DNA of 64,000 nucleotides from Rhynchopus sp. YZ270_cl-10 (Eukaryota; Euglenozoa; Diplonemea; Diplonemida; Diplonemidae). The stretch is from the NCBI GenBank assembly GCA_964035575.1, contig OZ037841.1, positions 496,001 through 560,000 on the forward strand, in the 5' to 3' direction. The translations under genes were made by a program, and so were the position numbers. The notes beneath the pieces were generated by a model that was not told the DNA's origin, made no database searches, and saw nothing but the letters and a program-made list of their open reading frames with translations. The number at the start of each line of letters is the position of its first letter. Within the stretch, counting starts at the first letter, position 1. Positions 31,001 to 41,350 of this stretch are shown here, in pieces.

Positions 31001-33888
31001 CCACTATGTTACGCTGTACGTTGTTTAATCCGAAGAAATAACACTTTAGCAGCCGCAGGAAGTTTGCTAAAAAGAGTGCCTCACGCTACACAAACCACCA
31101 CCCGCGATTGACTTAGATGTTATAACAAAGAGAATTCAGAACAAAACAACACCCTGCCCCATACACACTAAATTGTCATACTTCAAGAGCATGCCTGGGC
31201 CAAAATTACTATGACGAAAAGGCAACAAGACCACCCACAAGGAGTGTGAATTGTGCACTGGTTTTCTGGGGGAACAAACAATATTTTCTTGCGTCTAGTC
31301 CTCCGTAAGTAGAGGACAGACTTTCCGGAAGGTTTCCAAAGTCGAATTTCTTGCACTAGCTATGCTCCCTGGGTTAATGGCAATAGCAGTGACTGCGACA
31401 GAGTGTTCCCACCCCCCTTTCTACCCATATGTTCGCTCGTTCTGCACTCTCGACGTTGCACTCATTGCGATACCTGTTTAAAAGTGAATTTGTGAGTGGT
31501 GGGGAAATTAAAGAAGGTGACTTCTTAAAAAAATAAGTTGGCGGGGTGTAAAATATTGTTCTGGAGACTCTTGGAGGAAATACGAGTCGACGGCCTTATT
31601 TTGTTGAATATTCACCAGAAAGTTAAACATATTTACATACCTTGTCTTGCGCCTTCGCTGCTGTCAAGGTGCCTTCTCTGGGTACCCAGTAGGAGGCTCA
31701 AAACTGCTCAATTCTGGCTGGAATTGCAAAATTGGGCACTTTTAGGATGTGACCAAAAAAATTTTCGAGAGTCTAGTTATTACAGAGGCTCACCTTAGAA
31801 GGCAAAAATAGTCAATAATCCGGATTACCGACAATAATCCGGATTATGTGACAAGGTGGATTACTGGTGTTTTGGTGGAAAAAACCCGCAAAAACGCGTT
31901 TTAGACCCCCAGAGAGGCTCAAAACTGCTCAATTCTGGCTTTAATTGCAAAATTGGGCACTTTTAGGATGCGACCAAAAAAATTTTCGAGAGTCTAGTTA
32001 TTACAGAGGCTCACCTTAGAAGGCAAAAAATCAAGAATCCGGATTATGCGACAATGTGGATTATTTTTTGCGACAATGTGGATTACGACAATGTGGATTA
32101 TGCGACAATGTGGATTATTAATCCACATTGTCGTAATCCACATTTTTAGAGTCCACATTGTCGTTTCCCCAAAAAAAAAAAAATGCCACCCCCCCTTCAT
32201 TCATACCTGCAAGACCCCCACAGCGGCCTGAAGATGCCGTGGAAGACGGCGGCAGAGTGCATGGCCTCTTCAAATATTGAGACGCTGAGGTCAAACTTCT
32301 GCAGCAGCAACGCTTCGAGAGAGTCCCGCGACACGCCTTCGATCTGAGGGAGGGTAGTGGTGGTGGCGCAGACACAGTCCTATTCTGGCAATACACCTTT
32401 GTTCTGAACTACAAAAACCAATAAAATTTGACTAAATACAAAAAAGCCCTCATGAACAGTGCAGCTTTGGTACACTGACTGATGCACCGGGGGTGGACCA
32501 ACGCAGTTAGTTACACATCCATTTCGATGGTTGACATCTGATTTTAAAAAAAAACACACACCTCCGGGTAGACGCACGGCTGCGGGAGCCCCTCAGCATC
32601 GTACACAACACCGGGCATGGGGAGCACTACGTTCTGCAGGGAATACCTCCTTGCCTCCTTTGCTGAGCGCACTGTGTGCACTGCTGTGTTGTCTGCGATG
32701 CTCACACCGGGCTCTTCTGTCACAAGATCCCCTACGAGCACCGTGTGGCCCAGCTTGATCCGCGCACTGGCCATCTCATTCCATACGTATGCCTGGAGTG
32801 AGGACAGACAATGCGCACGCGAGAGCCGCGACAGCGATGCCAGCACCGCGTTTCTTGCGTCCCCAGAGGCTATCATCTCCCCCAGCAGCACCCGCACCTT
32901 ATCCCACACACCGTTCTCCGGGAGTGCCAGCAGCGCCGCTTCGTATTCGTTGTTCGCAAAGGCCTCGTGAACACCTTCGGGCAGCGCGACTCTGTTGAGC
33001 AGCACCGCCTCCGCCGCGTCTCTCCACGCACCCCGCAGCATCGCTGCAGCCACGTGGTACGGCTGCTTCTGCGCACCTAGGGAAAACCGTTGGTAGCCGT
33101 TATAATTGATAAATCCAAAACGCTTTACCCTTGTCGCCTTTACGCAGAGATCGTCTATGGCAGTATCATAGAACGGTGCATTGCGGATGCATGTGTCTAC
33201 ACGTGTTCCCAGTGCTTCTCCTAAACCTACTGGATGCGACTTTAACTCAAAGTCGCCCACCTTCAAGTCCTTCTCCAGCTCGAACATATCGTTGAGAAGG
33301 GACAGCTGCTTCCAAGAGCAGTCGCGTATGGAGGCACGTTGGGTGGATGCAGTGAGGGCGTCCTTGAGGGATGCCACGCTGATGTCGCGTGGGGGTACGC
33401 CTGTGGAGAGGGGTAAAAGAAGGGTTTAAGTGCAAAGTCGCGTCGTAATAAAAGGTGGAAGAACTCATACCTAGCGCCGCTGATATGCGCTGTATCGCAC
33501 GCTCTGTCGTGATCCCTTCTGTATAGAGGTTGAAGTGCAGGTAGACGTCCTCCCCTGCCGCAAGCATGCTGTGCTGCAGTGCGTGCAGCTTTCTTCCGTT
33601 TGTACCGTGCTGGTGTGCATCTGAGTAGGAGGGGGTAAAGGCAAGCTTGCACTCAACCCCGCTGTTCAGGATTTCATGATGCACTTCGTCATACGCTAGC
33701 GCCGGTGCACTCCCCACGGTCACATTCTCGCTCATTCTACAATGAATCCCGCATTCTGCCTCTGCCTTCACGTTGGCAACAGAAAGCGGCTTGGTGTATG
33801 TCTTCTGCACAATGCTTGCTGAGGAAGAAGCAGAAGACGCATTCCGTGCAAACACCCTACCTACCTGAGGCGCACACCGTACTATCAT
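25077..33888 (-). CDS. TruD/PUS7-family tRNA pseudouridine synthase, five exons
   Basis: Exons 33,471-33,888, 32,562-33,400, 32,207-32,343, 25,322-25,564 and 25,077-25,158 join in phase (GT-AG, donors mostly GTATGA) to 572 residues. TruD/PUS7 enzymes convert a tRNA uridine, often U13, to pseudouridine. The first splice rebuilds the family signature ALGVPPRDISVASLKDALTA, with the catalytic Asp at about 153. Residues 234-245 give the FxNYxGxQRF motif (GFINYNGYQRF). SSLQAYVWNE, GDLVTEEPGV and the terminal STVLPCSMYTSMFMREL also match. The N-terminus (MIVRCAPQVGRVFARNASS) resembles a mitochondrial presequence. Intron 3 is 6.6 kb because it holds a whole hAT transposon and a 2.1 kb inverted-repeat element; intron 2 holds an R3 repeat. 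A pyrimidine tract and TTTATCAG lie about 30 bp before the ATG. The exon chain is read by eye but the motif continuity is strong. Confidence 0.85.
25951..26096. repeat. (TGTGTAC)n tandem array
   Basis: About 21 near-perfect 7-bp units lie in the 5' untranslated part of the hAT element. Because 7 is not a multiple of 3, all frames stay open, which creates spurious open frames. The unit contains the palindrome GTAC. Confidence 0.95.
26434..29550 (+). CDS. hAT-family transposase
   Basis: A 1,038-residue uninterrupted frame. Residues 1-330 are a charged, low-complexity N-terminus with an Asp/Glu/Asn run near 270-305. A zinc-finger-like Cys/His region follows (YWCRLCKKH at 346-354, then CCDVTR and CPEHAKTASH to about 395). 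The RNase-H-like core shows the first catalytic Asp in VLADETQDI (about 509), the second in GFDGTNTMSGG (about 596), the CxxH signature CRNHQLNLSL (625-634) and the catalytic Glu in AVVERAFSVLKLVLTRLR (about 973) within the C-terminal dimerisation domain. All expected residues are present, so the protein could be functional. It would cut at the CAGGG ends and may mobilise the 608-bp hAT-type element at 56,633, though their subterminal regions differ. Confidence 0.9.
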   Translation: MAPKKSTGPRQVSIMEFAKRPAESQISSQAPKRQKITVAKNHEYATWDVVAAREQAAVRKVVLDENATAEDIVQEIKKHDFNRYYNTWTGEETKVQVALRGMSWKISGMGYEKKDAVIQRVKERDENDRRARETPPPEPLPEVTAALSNTNVPPSSAPPSSKAAPKPAAKKYHTVLTPKAKSRQQGGTKDADLWVLDNQEQPEGGADWKFEIPYPHIPRKKPQKNCEEKKKGVEPEADDRDVCDGVVSFLAGNPLECEDVAVVDEDGNVKDNNENNTNTNEDEDDDDEDDDEEDDNNENENDMADSESSEEPTEYNTPNKLAFSEQQRFLNAADKYEWVFASKRGYWCRLCKKHLALAISAKRPDADGSFFEVPCCDVTRITKKKCPEHAKTASHVAAVEAERTRNSGTGMIVKTSKAHQSMNRRQLLKLTANLYWLVKRGVSHSTNYASLAQHSARWDADLKAFIETKNASYTSRRTMQELLDAINTELQFRIESRVRQSKYITVLADETQDICRRSELSVYIRGVDGKGESFEHFWGIAPLTDGKGAAGVYTDIAERVSYMDVHRARGVPLETDEQPPAREMIGGKKIVGVGFDGTNTMSGGFSGVQTRFKYFQNIYIIYVWCRNHQLNLSLQWAGQSHVDVMSAINSQRDIYWYVRSSGERVLAVSNACNQLKQVVEWLNLPDLQLEKGADTRWLTNEKGCTTLLNTLPSIHHALSQIHQQDGDAITRGLLETLESPRFVAANFLLASVFIVMKPLNLKLQESCAGLVMIPDLLKSTQESLERLAEGVENGAEYKYLQWTTYYNTVVARLSGKKVCPEAFLRFHETTTRSYVKDLIAQLTARFCDSAIFTNIAVLDPQRDFGDKPDEDEALIHNLTHFFCTKRSQKLDGYPETKSYDPPYNDHDKQTIRFQLTLLLTKIRQQREASANPAKYTFSDAVRYAVACHSLTLPKAVDFLLRVACLPGSTAVVERAFSVLKLVLTRLRASMLITTLDALMRIKIEGPQVPSLPLLNSVVDRFIKAAPKTGRRRDFGTVA
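30029..32170. mobile_element. 2.1 kb inverted-repeat element with ACAATGTGGATTA arrays
   Basis: The first 130-140 bp (from GGGGAAACGACAATGTGGAC) are an essentially exact reverse complement of the last 130-140 bp. Each arm is itself built from palindromically arranged ACAATGTGGATTA units plus AATCCGGATT. Runs of A flank both ends, so any target duplication is hidden. Inside, 30,178-31,690 is a block bounded by GGTACCCAG repeats that also occurs, reversed, at 53,855-55,200 plus 49,787-49,954, and in diverged form at 51,278-52,260. The remaining DNA carries a direct duplication (31,692-31,805 and 31,910-32,030, with GAGGCTCAAAACTGCTCAAT). Only short frames occur. It lies in intron 3 of the pseudouridine synthase gene, 23 bp from the hAT element. 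Confidence 0.85.
32428..32545 (+). repeat. Dispersed repeat R3 in intron 2 of the pseudouridine synthase gene
   Basis: Contains AAGCCCTCATGAACAGTGCA, TTTGGTACACTGACTGATGC, ACCGGGGGTGGACC and a closing ACATCTGATT. It fills over half of the 218-bp intron. Confidence 0.7.
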
Positions 33889-34640
33889 CGTGTTGCTGCC
33901 CCTTTCTTCTTTTGTGTATTCTGATAAAATGAAAGAAAGATGACGAACAGGATGAGGAGGGAGTTATTGAAGTGAAGTGTGAAGGTGGGTGGGTGGGGTG
34001 GAGAAGGGGGGGGGAGGAAAATAAGTGTCGTTTTTTCGTTGTTCTGGTACGTTTTGCATAGGAAAAATGAAAGAAAAAAAGGGACAAAGGGAAAAATCCC
34101 GTACTATATACACACTTTATTTTGAAATGGTTGCAGTGTAGACAATCTGAATGTACTCTACACACTACGAGGAGTGTTTTTTTTATCTCCTGTATGGATA
34201 AAATCACTCCACTAAAAGAGGGATGGGTTCTGCACTGAAATACTCGACCCAAATGGTTGTTGGCGTTGGTTCTTGACAACAACATAAAGGGCAGTGCTCT
34301 ACCCGCACACCCACACTTAGGGCCATATTCTGCGCAAGAATTACCCCTATTAGTTATCAAACACACAGCAATAGGGTGCGGATGACACCCATCCTGGGAA
34401 ATGTTCCATTCTTAGGAACTATCCACACCACCCCACACAAAATCAATTGCCTGTTTGATTCGGCTCCAGCAGCAGGAACGCAACGTTCAGTCGGCAATGT
34501 AAATGGAATTAATTTTTAAACTTTGGTTTGTGTTAGTGTCGGCCCGAGATGAGCTCCACATATTTTTTTCGACAATTGGCATAACAAAACTCTACCCACA
34601 AAGAAAAAAAAACCCCCCCCCCCCAAAAAATCCCTCCCCT
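33889..34640. other. Intergenic region between the SCY1-like and pseudouridine synthase genes
   Basis: No gene. A long minus-strand pyrimidine tract and TTTATCAG precede the downstream gene. R4-like fragments lie near 34,130-34,175 and 34,517-34,560. A block near 34,400-34,435 (AATGTTCCATTCTTAGGAAC) has a relative near 21,998-22,025. Confidence 0.5.
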
Positions 34641-37600
34641 TCACTGCGGCACTGTTTTCTTCTTCTTCCCCTTCTTTTTAGTTCCTGTTACACGAGATTG
34701 GGGTGCGGTGGGACTTGCTTCTGGCTCTGGGGCTGGCTCGGGGGCAGCATCGTCGCCATTTTGTGGTGAAAGCACCGTCTGCGGATCACCAGCAAGCGCT
34801 GAGGTCAGGTCATCTGCCCTCAAACTTCCGTACTGCTGCAGCAGTCTGTCCACATCGACATCACCATCGTTCGTGGGCGACGCCACACTACTGCCACCAC
34901 CTCCACTCTCCACGACACTGTCCAACACCACAGGCTCATACCCTCCTTCATCTCCCCCTTCTGAGACGCTCAAAGGCATTGCAGACATAAAGTCCCCCAG
35001 AGGGACCAGCGGCGCTGCTTCGACTGCAGAGCTGCCTCGTTTCCGCGGCTTTTTGCGTTTCCTCTCCTTTGTCTCTGGGGAGGAGGGGTCGGTCGCTGCG
35101 GAGAGGATTGGGGTGCTGGTCTGGCCGTCGTCGGTGAAGGTGCGGGGTGAGGTGCCGGAGATGAGCGTGCTGCCTGGGGAGAGGGGTGGGTGTTTGTCCT
35201 CGCGGAGAGTGCTGCGCTTCTTTTTCTTCTTTTTGGAGACAACGTCGCGTCCGGAGGAGCCGTTGTCGACGCTGGTGTCGTCCTCCATTTGTGGCAGACA
35301 CATATTTGCCGCGGAGGAGGAGTAGGCCTCACCTACGTCGGGGTTGAAGGTGCTGCGTTCCCACATGTTGAGTTCGTTCTCTTCAGCGCAGAGCGGTTGG
35401 GTGGTGGGTGTGGCAGTGTTCTTCTTCTTCCCACGCCCGCGTTTCTTCTTGCTTGCGACGGTGGTAGTGGTGGCGCGTTCGACTGCGTCGCCCTCAGGGA
35501 GGGTTACCACGCGGAGGTCGGCCCGCCCCCCGCCTTTGACGTGGAGCATCTTCTGGCGGTTCCACAGTACGTCGATCATAGCTTGTTCGCTGAAGTCGTG
35601 CAAATCGCGTTGGGTGTGGTCGGGGCGTTCAATGGTATCATTGTGGTCTTCTGTTGTGCTGACCTGGGGGACCTTCTTTTTGTCTGAAAGGGGGTTGAAA
35701 GGTTGTGATGTGATTTATTTAGTAGTTTTCAATCATCTGTTGGGTTCTATACACAAAAGTCGCCCGAAGGCGAATGGATTTCAAATAGATTGTTTGTCAA
35801 TTTGGGATGTGGACAATACCTTTGTCTGGGGGTGGTATCTGGAGCTCGCATCCATGGTATAGCGGAGCAACGAGAATATCCTGTGGAAGGTGGGTTAGAA
35901 GCAAATAACCAGTGTTTTTTCTGGAGGGGGTGCGGGGGTGCGCGCGCACCCCCGTCAGACTTTTTTGAGATTTCAAGGGGGTGCACGCACCCGCTAGGGG
36001 GTGCACTAGGGGGTGCACTAGGGGGTGCGCTAGGGGGACCCATCTCTACCACTCTGCCCCCCCTTCACCTTCCCCATCATGCTCTCGCGAGCCTCACCAG
36101 GAAGTAAGGAGTCGGCGTTTCCATAGCTGCAAACATAACTGTTTTGCGTCCCAGGTGCTGTAAGTGTAGCTCTTCTCTGTTTGGCAGTAAAAATGCGCAA
36201 TTTTAAGTGCAATTTTTTGAAACGTTGCGTACCGTGGCTTCGCCAGAAACTTTCATTTTAGATAATTACCAACGAAAGTGCCATTTTATGTCATCATTTC
36301 TTAGAAATGTTGCGTACCGTGGCTTCGCCAGGAACCTTTGGGTGCCATGACCGCCTTTTCTTTTGCAAATGTCCTGAGGTTACTGCTACTTCGTGCACCG
36401 CGTGTGTCTAGTGCAAATATCAATGAAGTGCCGAACTCCGCAGTTGGATAACTGAGGAATTCCCATATTCCGCCGGAGGCCCCCAACTTGAGCTGGGTTG
36501 GGGACCCGGGTTCGACCGAGTTTTGACCGAGTTTCAGCGAAAACCCCCAAAACCTTTTTAATCATCTGTTGCATGGTCAACCGCGGAAAAAAAAATGTAC
36601 GCACTTTTTTGCCCTGTGCACCCCCGTCAGCCAAAAACTCCAAATCCTAGAAAAAACACTGAAATAACTGAAGAAAAAAAAAACACACAAAAAAGCCAAA
36701 AACTGGACTAGGGAAGGGAGGAGGGGGTAGGATGGGGGCTGCAACAATACCTCTTGCTCTGCCTCGTCGATTTCCTCTAGGGCTTGCAGGATGTGTGAAG
36801 AGACTTGCAGACACTTCTCGCGGAGCTGTTGTGTGAAGGTACGCATTTTAGAATCAACATCTTTTTAAACTCCGACTGACCGACGTACGATGCCAGCCAT
36901 CCGGATGAAAGCACAAGTACCCCGCGGACAACAACAACAAAAAAAAAAAGCTTATCAGATGAACCTAGCCTCTCTCTGTACTTAGCCACCTTGATCACAT
37001 TGCACAGCAGCTATGTGGAATTGCAAGGGTGTTGTCTGGGATATTGTAAACATTCGACTCAAATCCCAAAAATGCCAAAAAAATGAATCGTTGCCTTTTC
37101 ATCCTCACATACCTTAGCATTTGGACTCAACGCAACAACCGCTGTCAATGGCAACACCCGCAGCGCTAACGCATTGTACGGGATAATCGCTTCCGCCATC
37201 ACCACTGCGTTCAGCGCATGATGGCACAGCTCGTTGTCACCACTGAGCAGTGCGCTGGACAACGCCTCCAACAGCCCACCAGGCGCACCTTCTGATATAC
37301 ACGAATCAAGCGAAACCAACTGCACAAACCCGAGCAACGCTGTGGACCGTATTTTGGTCGGAATTTTCGCACCTTGCGTATACTGCAATAACAATGGAAC
37401 AACTTCTACGTTAATAAACCCTGCTACCCTGCCCACCAGCGCCGAATCGCCTCGAGAAAAAAGCTCCTTTGACGCAACGATAACTGCGTGCAGCGCCCAA
37501 TAGACGTCTTCCTGGGTCTGACATCGTCTTGCCGCTTGCACTGCAATAGGCAACACTGTGTCCATCACATCTGCCTCTGACATAATGGGTGCAATGCTCT

Positions 37601-38780
37601 CCACCACCCTTTGCATCGGTACCCTTAGCTCTGCCTCTCCAAAGGCGGCGATGAGGTATGCGGTAAGCGTATCCCGCTCTGCTCGCTCCAGGCACGACCC
37701 TGTTGCAGAACCGGTTCCGATTAGCGTTGAGATTACTACAGAGACGCCCGAAGCTTGCCGCCAAAAATCATGAGAAAGAAATGCGGGTAGGATAACGTCC
37801 ACAAAAACGCCGTACGGGATATGCGCTAAATATTCATGAAAAAGGGAAAAGAAGGAGTGAGACCCTCCGGTGTCAACTCCGTTACAGATTTTGAGGAGAG
37901 CGCAGGATCGAAATGGGGTGCAGTGTAGAAGACGCGCGAGGGAGGGACGCTCTGGGGGGAGCACTGCATGATGTTCCATAAGAATCTGCGAGCCTTGCCG
38001 AGCATTCGCATCCATTGACCCACGTTGTTTCACCATCCCACTCGAGGCACTTTCCGCCCACACAACCAATTCCTGAAGACTCTCTTCACACCCATCACTC
38101 CCTAACAATACACTATTTAATATCACCGCGGTACTATACGAATCCCTCGCCCACACCGACGCGCCCCTATATGTTACCGTTATCGCTGATTCCTCTTCAG
38201 GATGCAAATGGCTACGATACGCTCGGATTAATGGCAAAGCTTTATCCAACCCTTCGTTCATTGCAAGGCAAAATTCTAAGTCGCCAATTACAACGCAACG
38301 TCGTCCCGAGGCTGTTACATAAAGGCCTGCAAGAGTAAGGGAGTTGTGTGATAAATCCAATCCTTCGTGAAGAAGGAGAAGCCCTTCTGCAATGTCGTGG
38401 AGGACAAGGAGAAGCTCTGTCGCGCAGTAGGTGTGAAGCAGGTCGCGGAGAGGGTAGATCTTCTCAAATACGGCGAAAATGCATTGGTTTGGCTCATCAA
38501 TGAAGGAGCTGAGTAGGGTCATGTGGTTTCGGTGCTTTTTTATTGCAGGGTTTTGCCAGAGGTGGAGTGCAGAGCGGGCACCCTTCCATGCAGACCACAT
38601 TCCAGCCGCCTGCGGCTTCGCGCTGTCCACAGCGTACACCAATACCGTCACATCCCTGCCATCCAAGACAGCAGAATGCTTCCGCCACACCGAAGTGACC
38701 CTTCCACCGCCATCCTCCTCCCAAGGGGTCAAAGAGGAGCCGAACCTCGCCTTCAACTCCTTCTCAATCTTTTTTACCAT
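34641..38780 (-). CDS. SCY1-like (SCYL) pseudokinase with HEAT repeats, three exons
   Basis: Exons 37,113-38,780, 36,751-36,825 and 34,641-35,663 join in phase to 921 residues. Residues 1-290 follow the SCYL kinase-like fold but lack catalysis: where HRD is expected there is LSHNSL, and where DFG is expected, GDLEFC. Residues about 300-580 are HEAT-type helices (ALRVLPLTAVVALSPNAK continuing into LREKCLQVSSHILQALEE across the first splice). The C-terminal 330 residues are disordered and basic, ending KKKGKKKKTVPQ. SCYL proteins act as scaffolds in Golgi/ER COPI traffic and tRNA export; a trafficking role is inferred. Exon 1 and exon 2 are well supported. The exon 3 acceptor (GGTCCCCCAG) was chosen for phase; a stronger-looking CCCTTTCAG 17 bp upstream would break the frame, so another small exon may be missing. 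Both introns contain repeats. Confidence 0.8.
35905..36650. repeat. Repeat element in the second intron of the SCY1-like gene
   Basis: The left part has GGGGGTGCGCGCGCACCCCC and four copies of TAGGGGGTGCACTA-like units. The right part, 36,190-36,510, matches the end of the window (63,795-64,000) closely, including TTGCGTACCGTGGCTTCGCC (twice here, once there) and CCGGAGGCCCCCAACTTGAG. CACCCCCGTCAG occurs near both ends (35,955 and 36,620). Precise element ends and a target duplication could not be fixed. Confidence 0.6.
36948..37015 (+). repeat. Dispersed repeat R1 in the first intron of the SCY1-like gene
   Basis: AAGCTTATCAGATGAACCTA, then CTTAGCCACCTTGATCACAT. It fills about a quarter of a 287-bp intron. 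Confidence 0.65.
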
Positions 38781-39165
38781 TATGTCAACTGATCATAGGA
38801 ATCAGGTGTGTCCTGTAGAAAGGGGTGGGGTGGAAAACGAAGGAAATGGGGGGGAACGTGCTTCTGGGTGAGTATGGTGCAATGCGGGGAAGGAGGGGAG
38901 GGGGAGGCAACCCTTTTTTGTAAACAAATGTGTGTGTGTGTGTGTGTGTTTGAAAGCTAAAAGTGGGCAGTTCCTAAGAGCGTAGCGCCGCCCATATGTG
39001 TGTGTGTGTACAAAGCCCTCCCCCCTCTACCCTTTGCGACTATGCGTCCTTTTTTTTGATTTTGAGAGTACCAAAAAAATAAACACCTTTACAGCTGTCT
39101 TAACAGGCACACACAACCGGTTCTCCGCGTTTTTGGCTATCAAATTCATGGAGGCAAAGAAAGAA

Positions 39166-39232
39166 AAGTTTATAAGATGAACCTAAGCCTCTTGTGCTTA
39201 GTCACCTTTGATCACATTCGTTATCGGAGCAA
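39166..39232 (+). repeat. Dispersed repeat R1
   Basis: AAAAGTTTATAAGATGAACC, then a CTAAGC...GCTTAG stem and GATCACATTCGTTATCGG. It is close to a consensus copy. A second, shorter copy begins at 39,838. Confidence 0.8.
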
Positions 39233-40239
39233 CAGCTGCAAAGAAAAGTTGAATGATGAATATACCACCCGTGCACATCATTAAAAAAATACTTTTTTTT
39301 GGGGGGAAAAGATGAAACCTCAAGGGGCTTTGACATCTCTTTTCGGGTTTTTTAAAAAACTTTTTTTAAAACTACTTTTTTTCAGGAAATACAACAAACA
39401 AAACAAAACAAAAAAAAACGCGCCAATGAGAAAGAAACAGCCGCTTGAAAAGAAAAATACTGTACAGTCTTCTGTCTCATAGAGATAAACCAGTATCGCG
39501 TTGTTTTTCTCGTCAATAATTCGACGAGGAACTGTACTAAAAAAAACACTAAGCTGCTTTGCGGAATAAGGCGGCAAAGGACTTGAGGGAGGGGAAGGAA
39601 CTGAAAGGGAAATTTGTTTTCTCGCAAAAAAAATAAATAAATAAATAAATAAAGTTGATAGCGCAAACGCCTCTGGGACGCACGGAATCTTGCTGTTTTG
39701 AAAGCCCAAAAAAGGCTTGATGTAACCAATAATGATGGAGGTATGTATATTTTTTTTGTTTCTAGTGTTGATTTTCATTGACAAAAAAAAAACACATCCT
39801 TTTTTTTGTCAATGAAAGACAACGTTGCTGCATAAAAATGAAAAGTTCATAAGATGAACCTAAGCCTCTCGTGCTTGGTCACCTTTTAAAAAATGAGAGT
39901 GGAAGAAGATAACAGTTTGTAAGTCGCGAGCAGAGGTGCACGAAGTGGTGGAATTTAGGGGGGTTTAAACACCACTAAACACCTCCAAACACCCACCAAA
40001 TTTCAGGCAAAAATGAGGTGGTGCGTCATCTAAAAGGAGGGGGGAAAATGGTGCAGAAAACAAATTCATACACTTTCAAATAAAAATTTGAAAGCAGAAA
40101 TGCAGAAAATAAAACCAGGATGCTTTACGGAACGGCTTCCCTCAACGCCCCCTGGACGGGTTTGGTTGAGATTTGAGACTAAAAAAAGGGACAACTTTTT
40201 AAAAGACGAATACACCTCTCGTACACGACGATAAAATAA

Positions 40240-40332
40240 ATGACTTGGCTTGTGGTTTTATTTGGGTCTTCACCGTTCACTTATAATGGTGAAGACACAA
40301 AGTAAACCACAAATCAAGTCATTTACTTCACC
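40240..40332. repeat. Imperfect palindrome with about 40-bp arms
   Basis: The left arm TGACTTGGCTTGTGGTTTTA and the following GGTCTTCACC are mirrored by GGTGAAGAC, GTAAACCACAAATCAAGTCA. The loop is near 40,283. A related hairpin-bearing block lies in intron 1 of the gene at 59,357-62,072 (near 60,360-60,465). Confidence 0.75.
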
Positions 40333-41249
40333 GTCGTGTACTCAGTCATCGTATTGTGGACTAAAAAGAAAACAAAATGGTAGCCACCTTTTAACAAGGG
40401 GGGAAAACTCTGGCCTGTTCCGTATTATTTTTTCGCAACGTTTTTCCTATTTGAGACCTCAGAAAATGTAAGAAAACATAACGTAACGTTGTGGGGGGAA
40501 AGAGAGAAACATTACAATCATGAAGAGGTCGTATGATCCTAGCCTCTGTGTGCGTAGTCTGATTAGGTTATTATTTGGTTTATTCATTAGTCATTTGTTT
40601 GTTTGTTTTTTGTGTGTTATTGCTACTCGTGTGTGGCAATTTGTTTTAAGTAAGGCTTGGGGCTAGCCTCTCTGTGTTTAGTCATCTCTTAAACAAAATG
40701 TCTGTGAGCGTACAATAAGGAATTTGTATATGCGTGCGAAAGGTCACACACACACACACAACCGCTATCGTTTGTGATAGCCATTTTTTTAACGCAAACC
40801 AGAGGCAACTGTAGCGAGGGGGGGTTATCTCAGTAGAAGCAGTATACAGTAACAAACTAAAACTGTGGTGGGGAGGTGAAATAGTAACGAAAAAAAATGG
40901 CTTTTTTTTTTTCGTTGATTGCTCAATTACGAGGAACTATTTCTCCTTTAAGCTACGCGCTTTTAATAGGCTGATTGACGCTGAGTCTCTGCTTAGGTGG
41001 TGATCCATGGTGGTCGGTGGTGATCGGTTTAAATCAGTGGTAAAAAGTGAAAAAATGGGGCATGCCAGGCCCACGTCAATCAGCCTATTAAAAAAATAAA
41101 TAAAACGAATTTCTGGTGGAAAGGCGGGGGAAAAGGGAGCGGGGAATACATGAGAATGAATTTAACTTTTGGTGGATTCTTGTGGAGCCTTTTTTTTGGA
41201 GTATCGACAATCACCTATCCGAGGACGGCTTCTGATACATTTTTTTGCT

Positions 41250-41350
41250 TGAAATACAAAGCTCTCGAGAACAGTGAACCTTTTGGTGCGTGACCGGGGT
41301 GGATCTCCACCATGCAGCCTTACATCCATTTTATGGTTTACATCTGACGA
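41250..41350 (+). repeat. Dispersed repeat R3
   Basis: CTTGAAATACAAAGCTCTCG, GACCGGGGTGGATCTCCACC and a closing TTTACATCTGACG identify the family. Confidence 0.7.

Noticed and set aside
36480-36530. GGGTTCGACCGAG, a tRNA B-box-like string
   Set aside because: No A-box or cloverleaf around it; it lies in a dispersed repeat.
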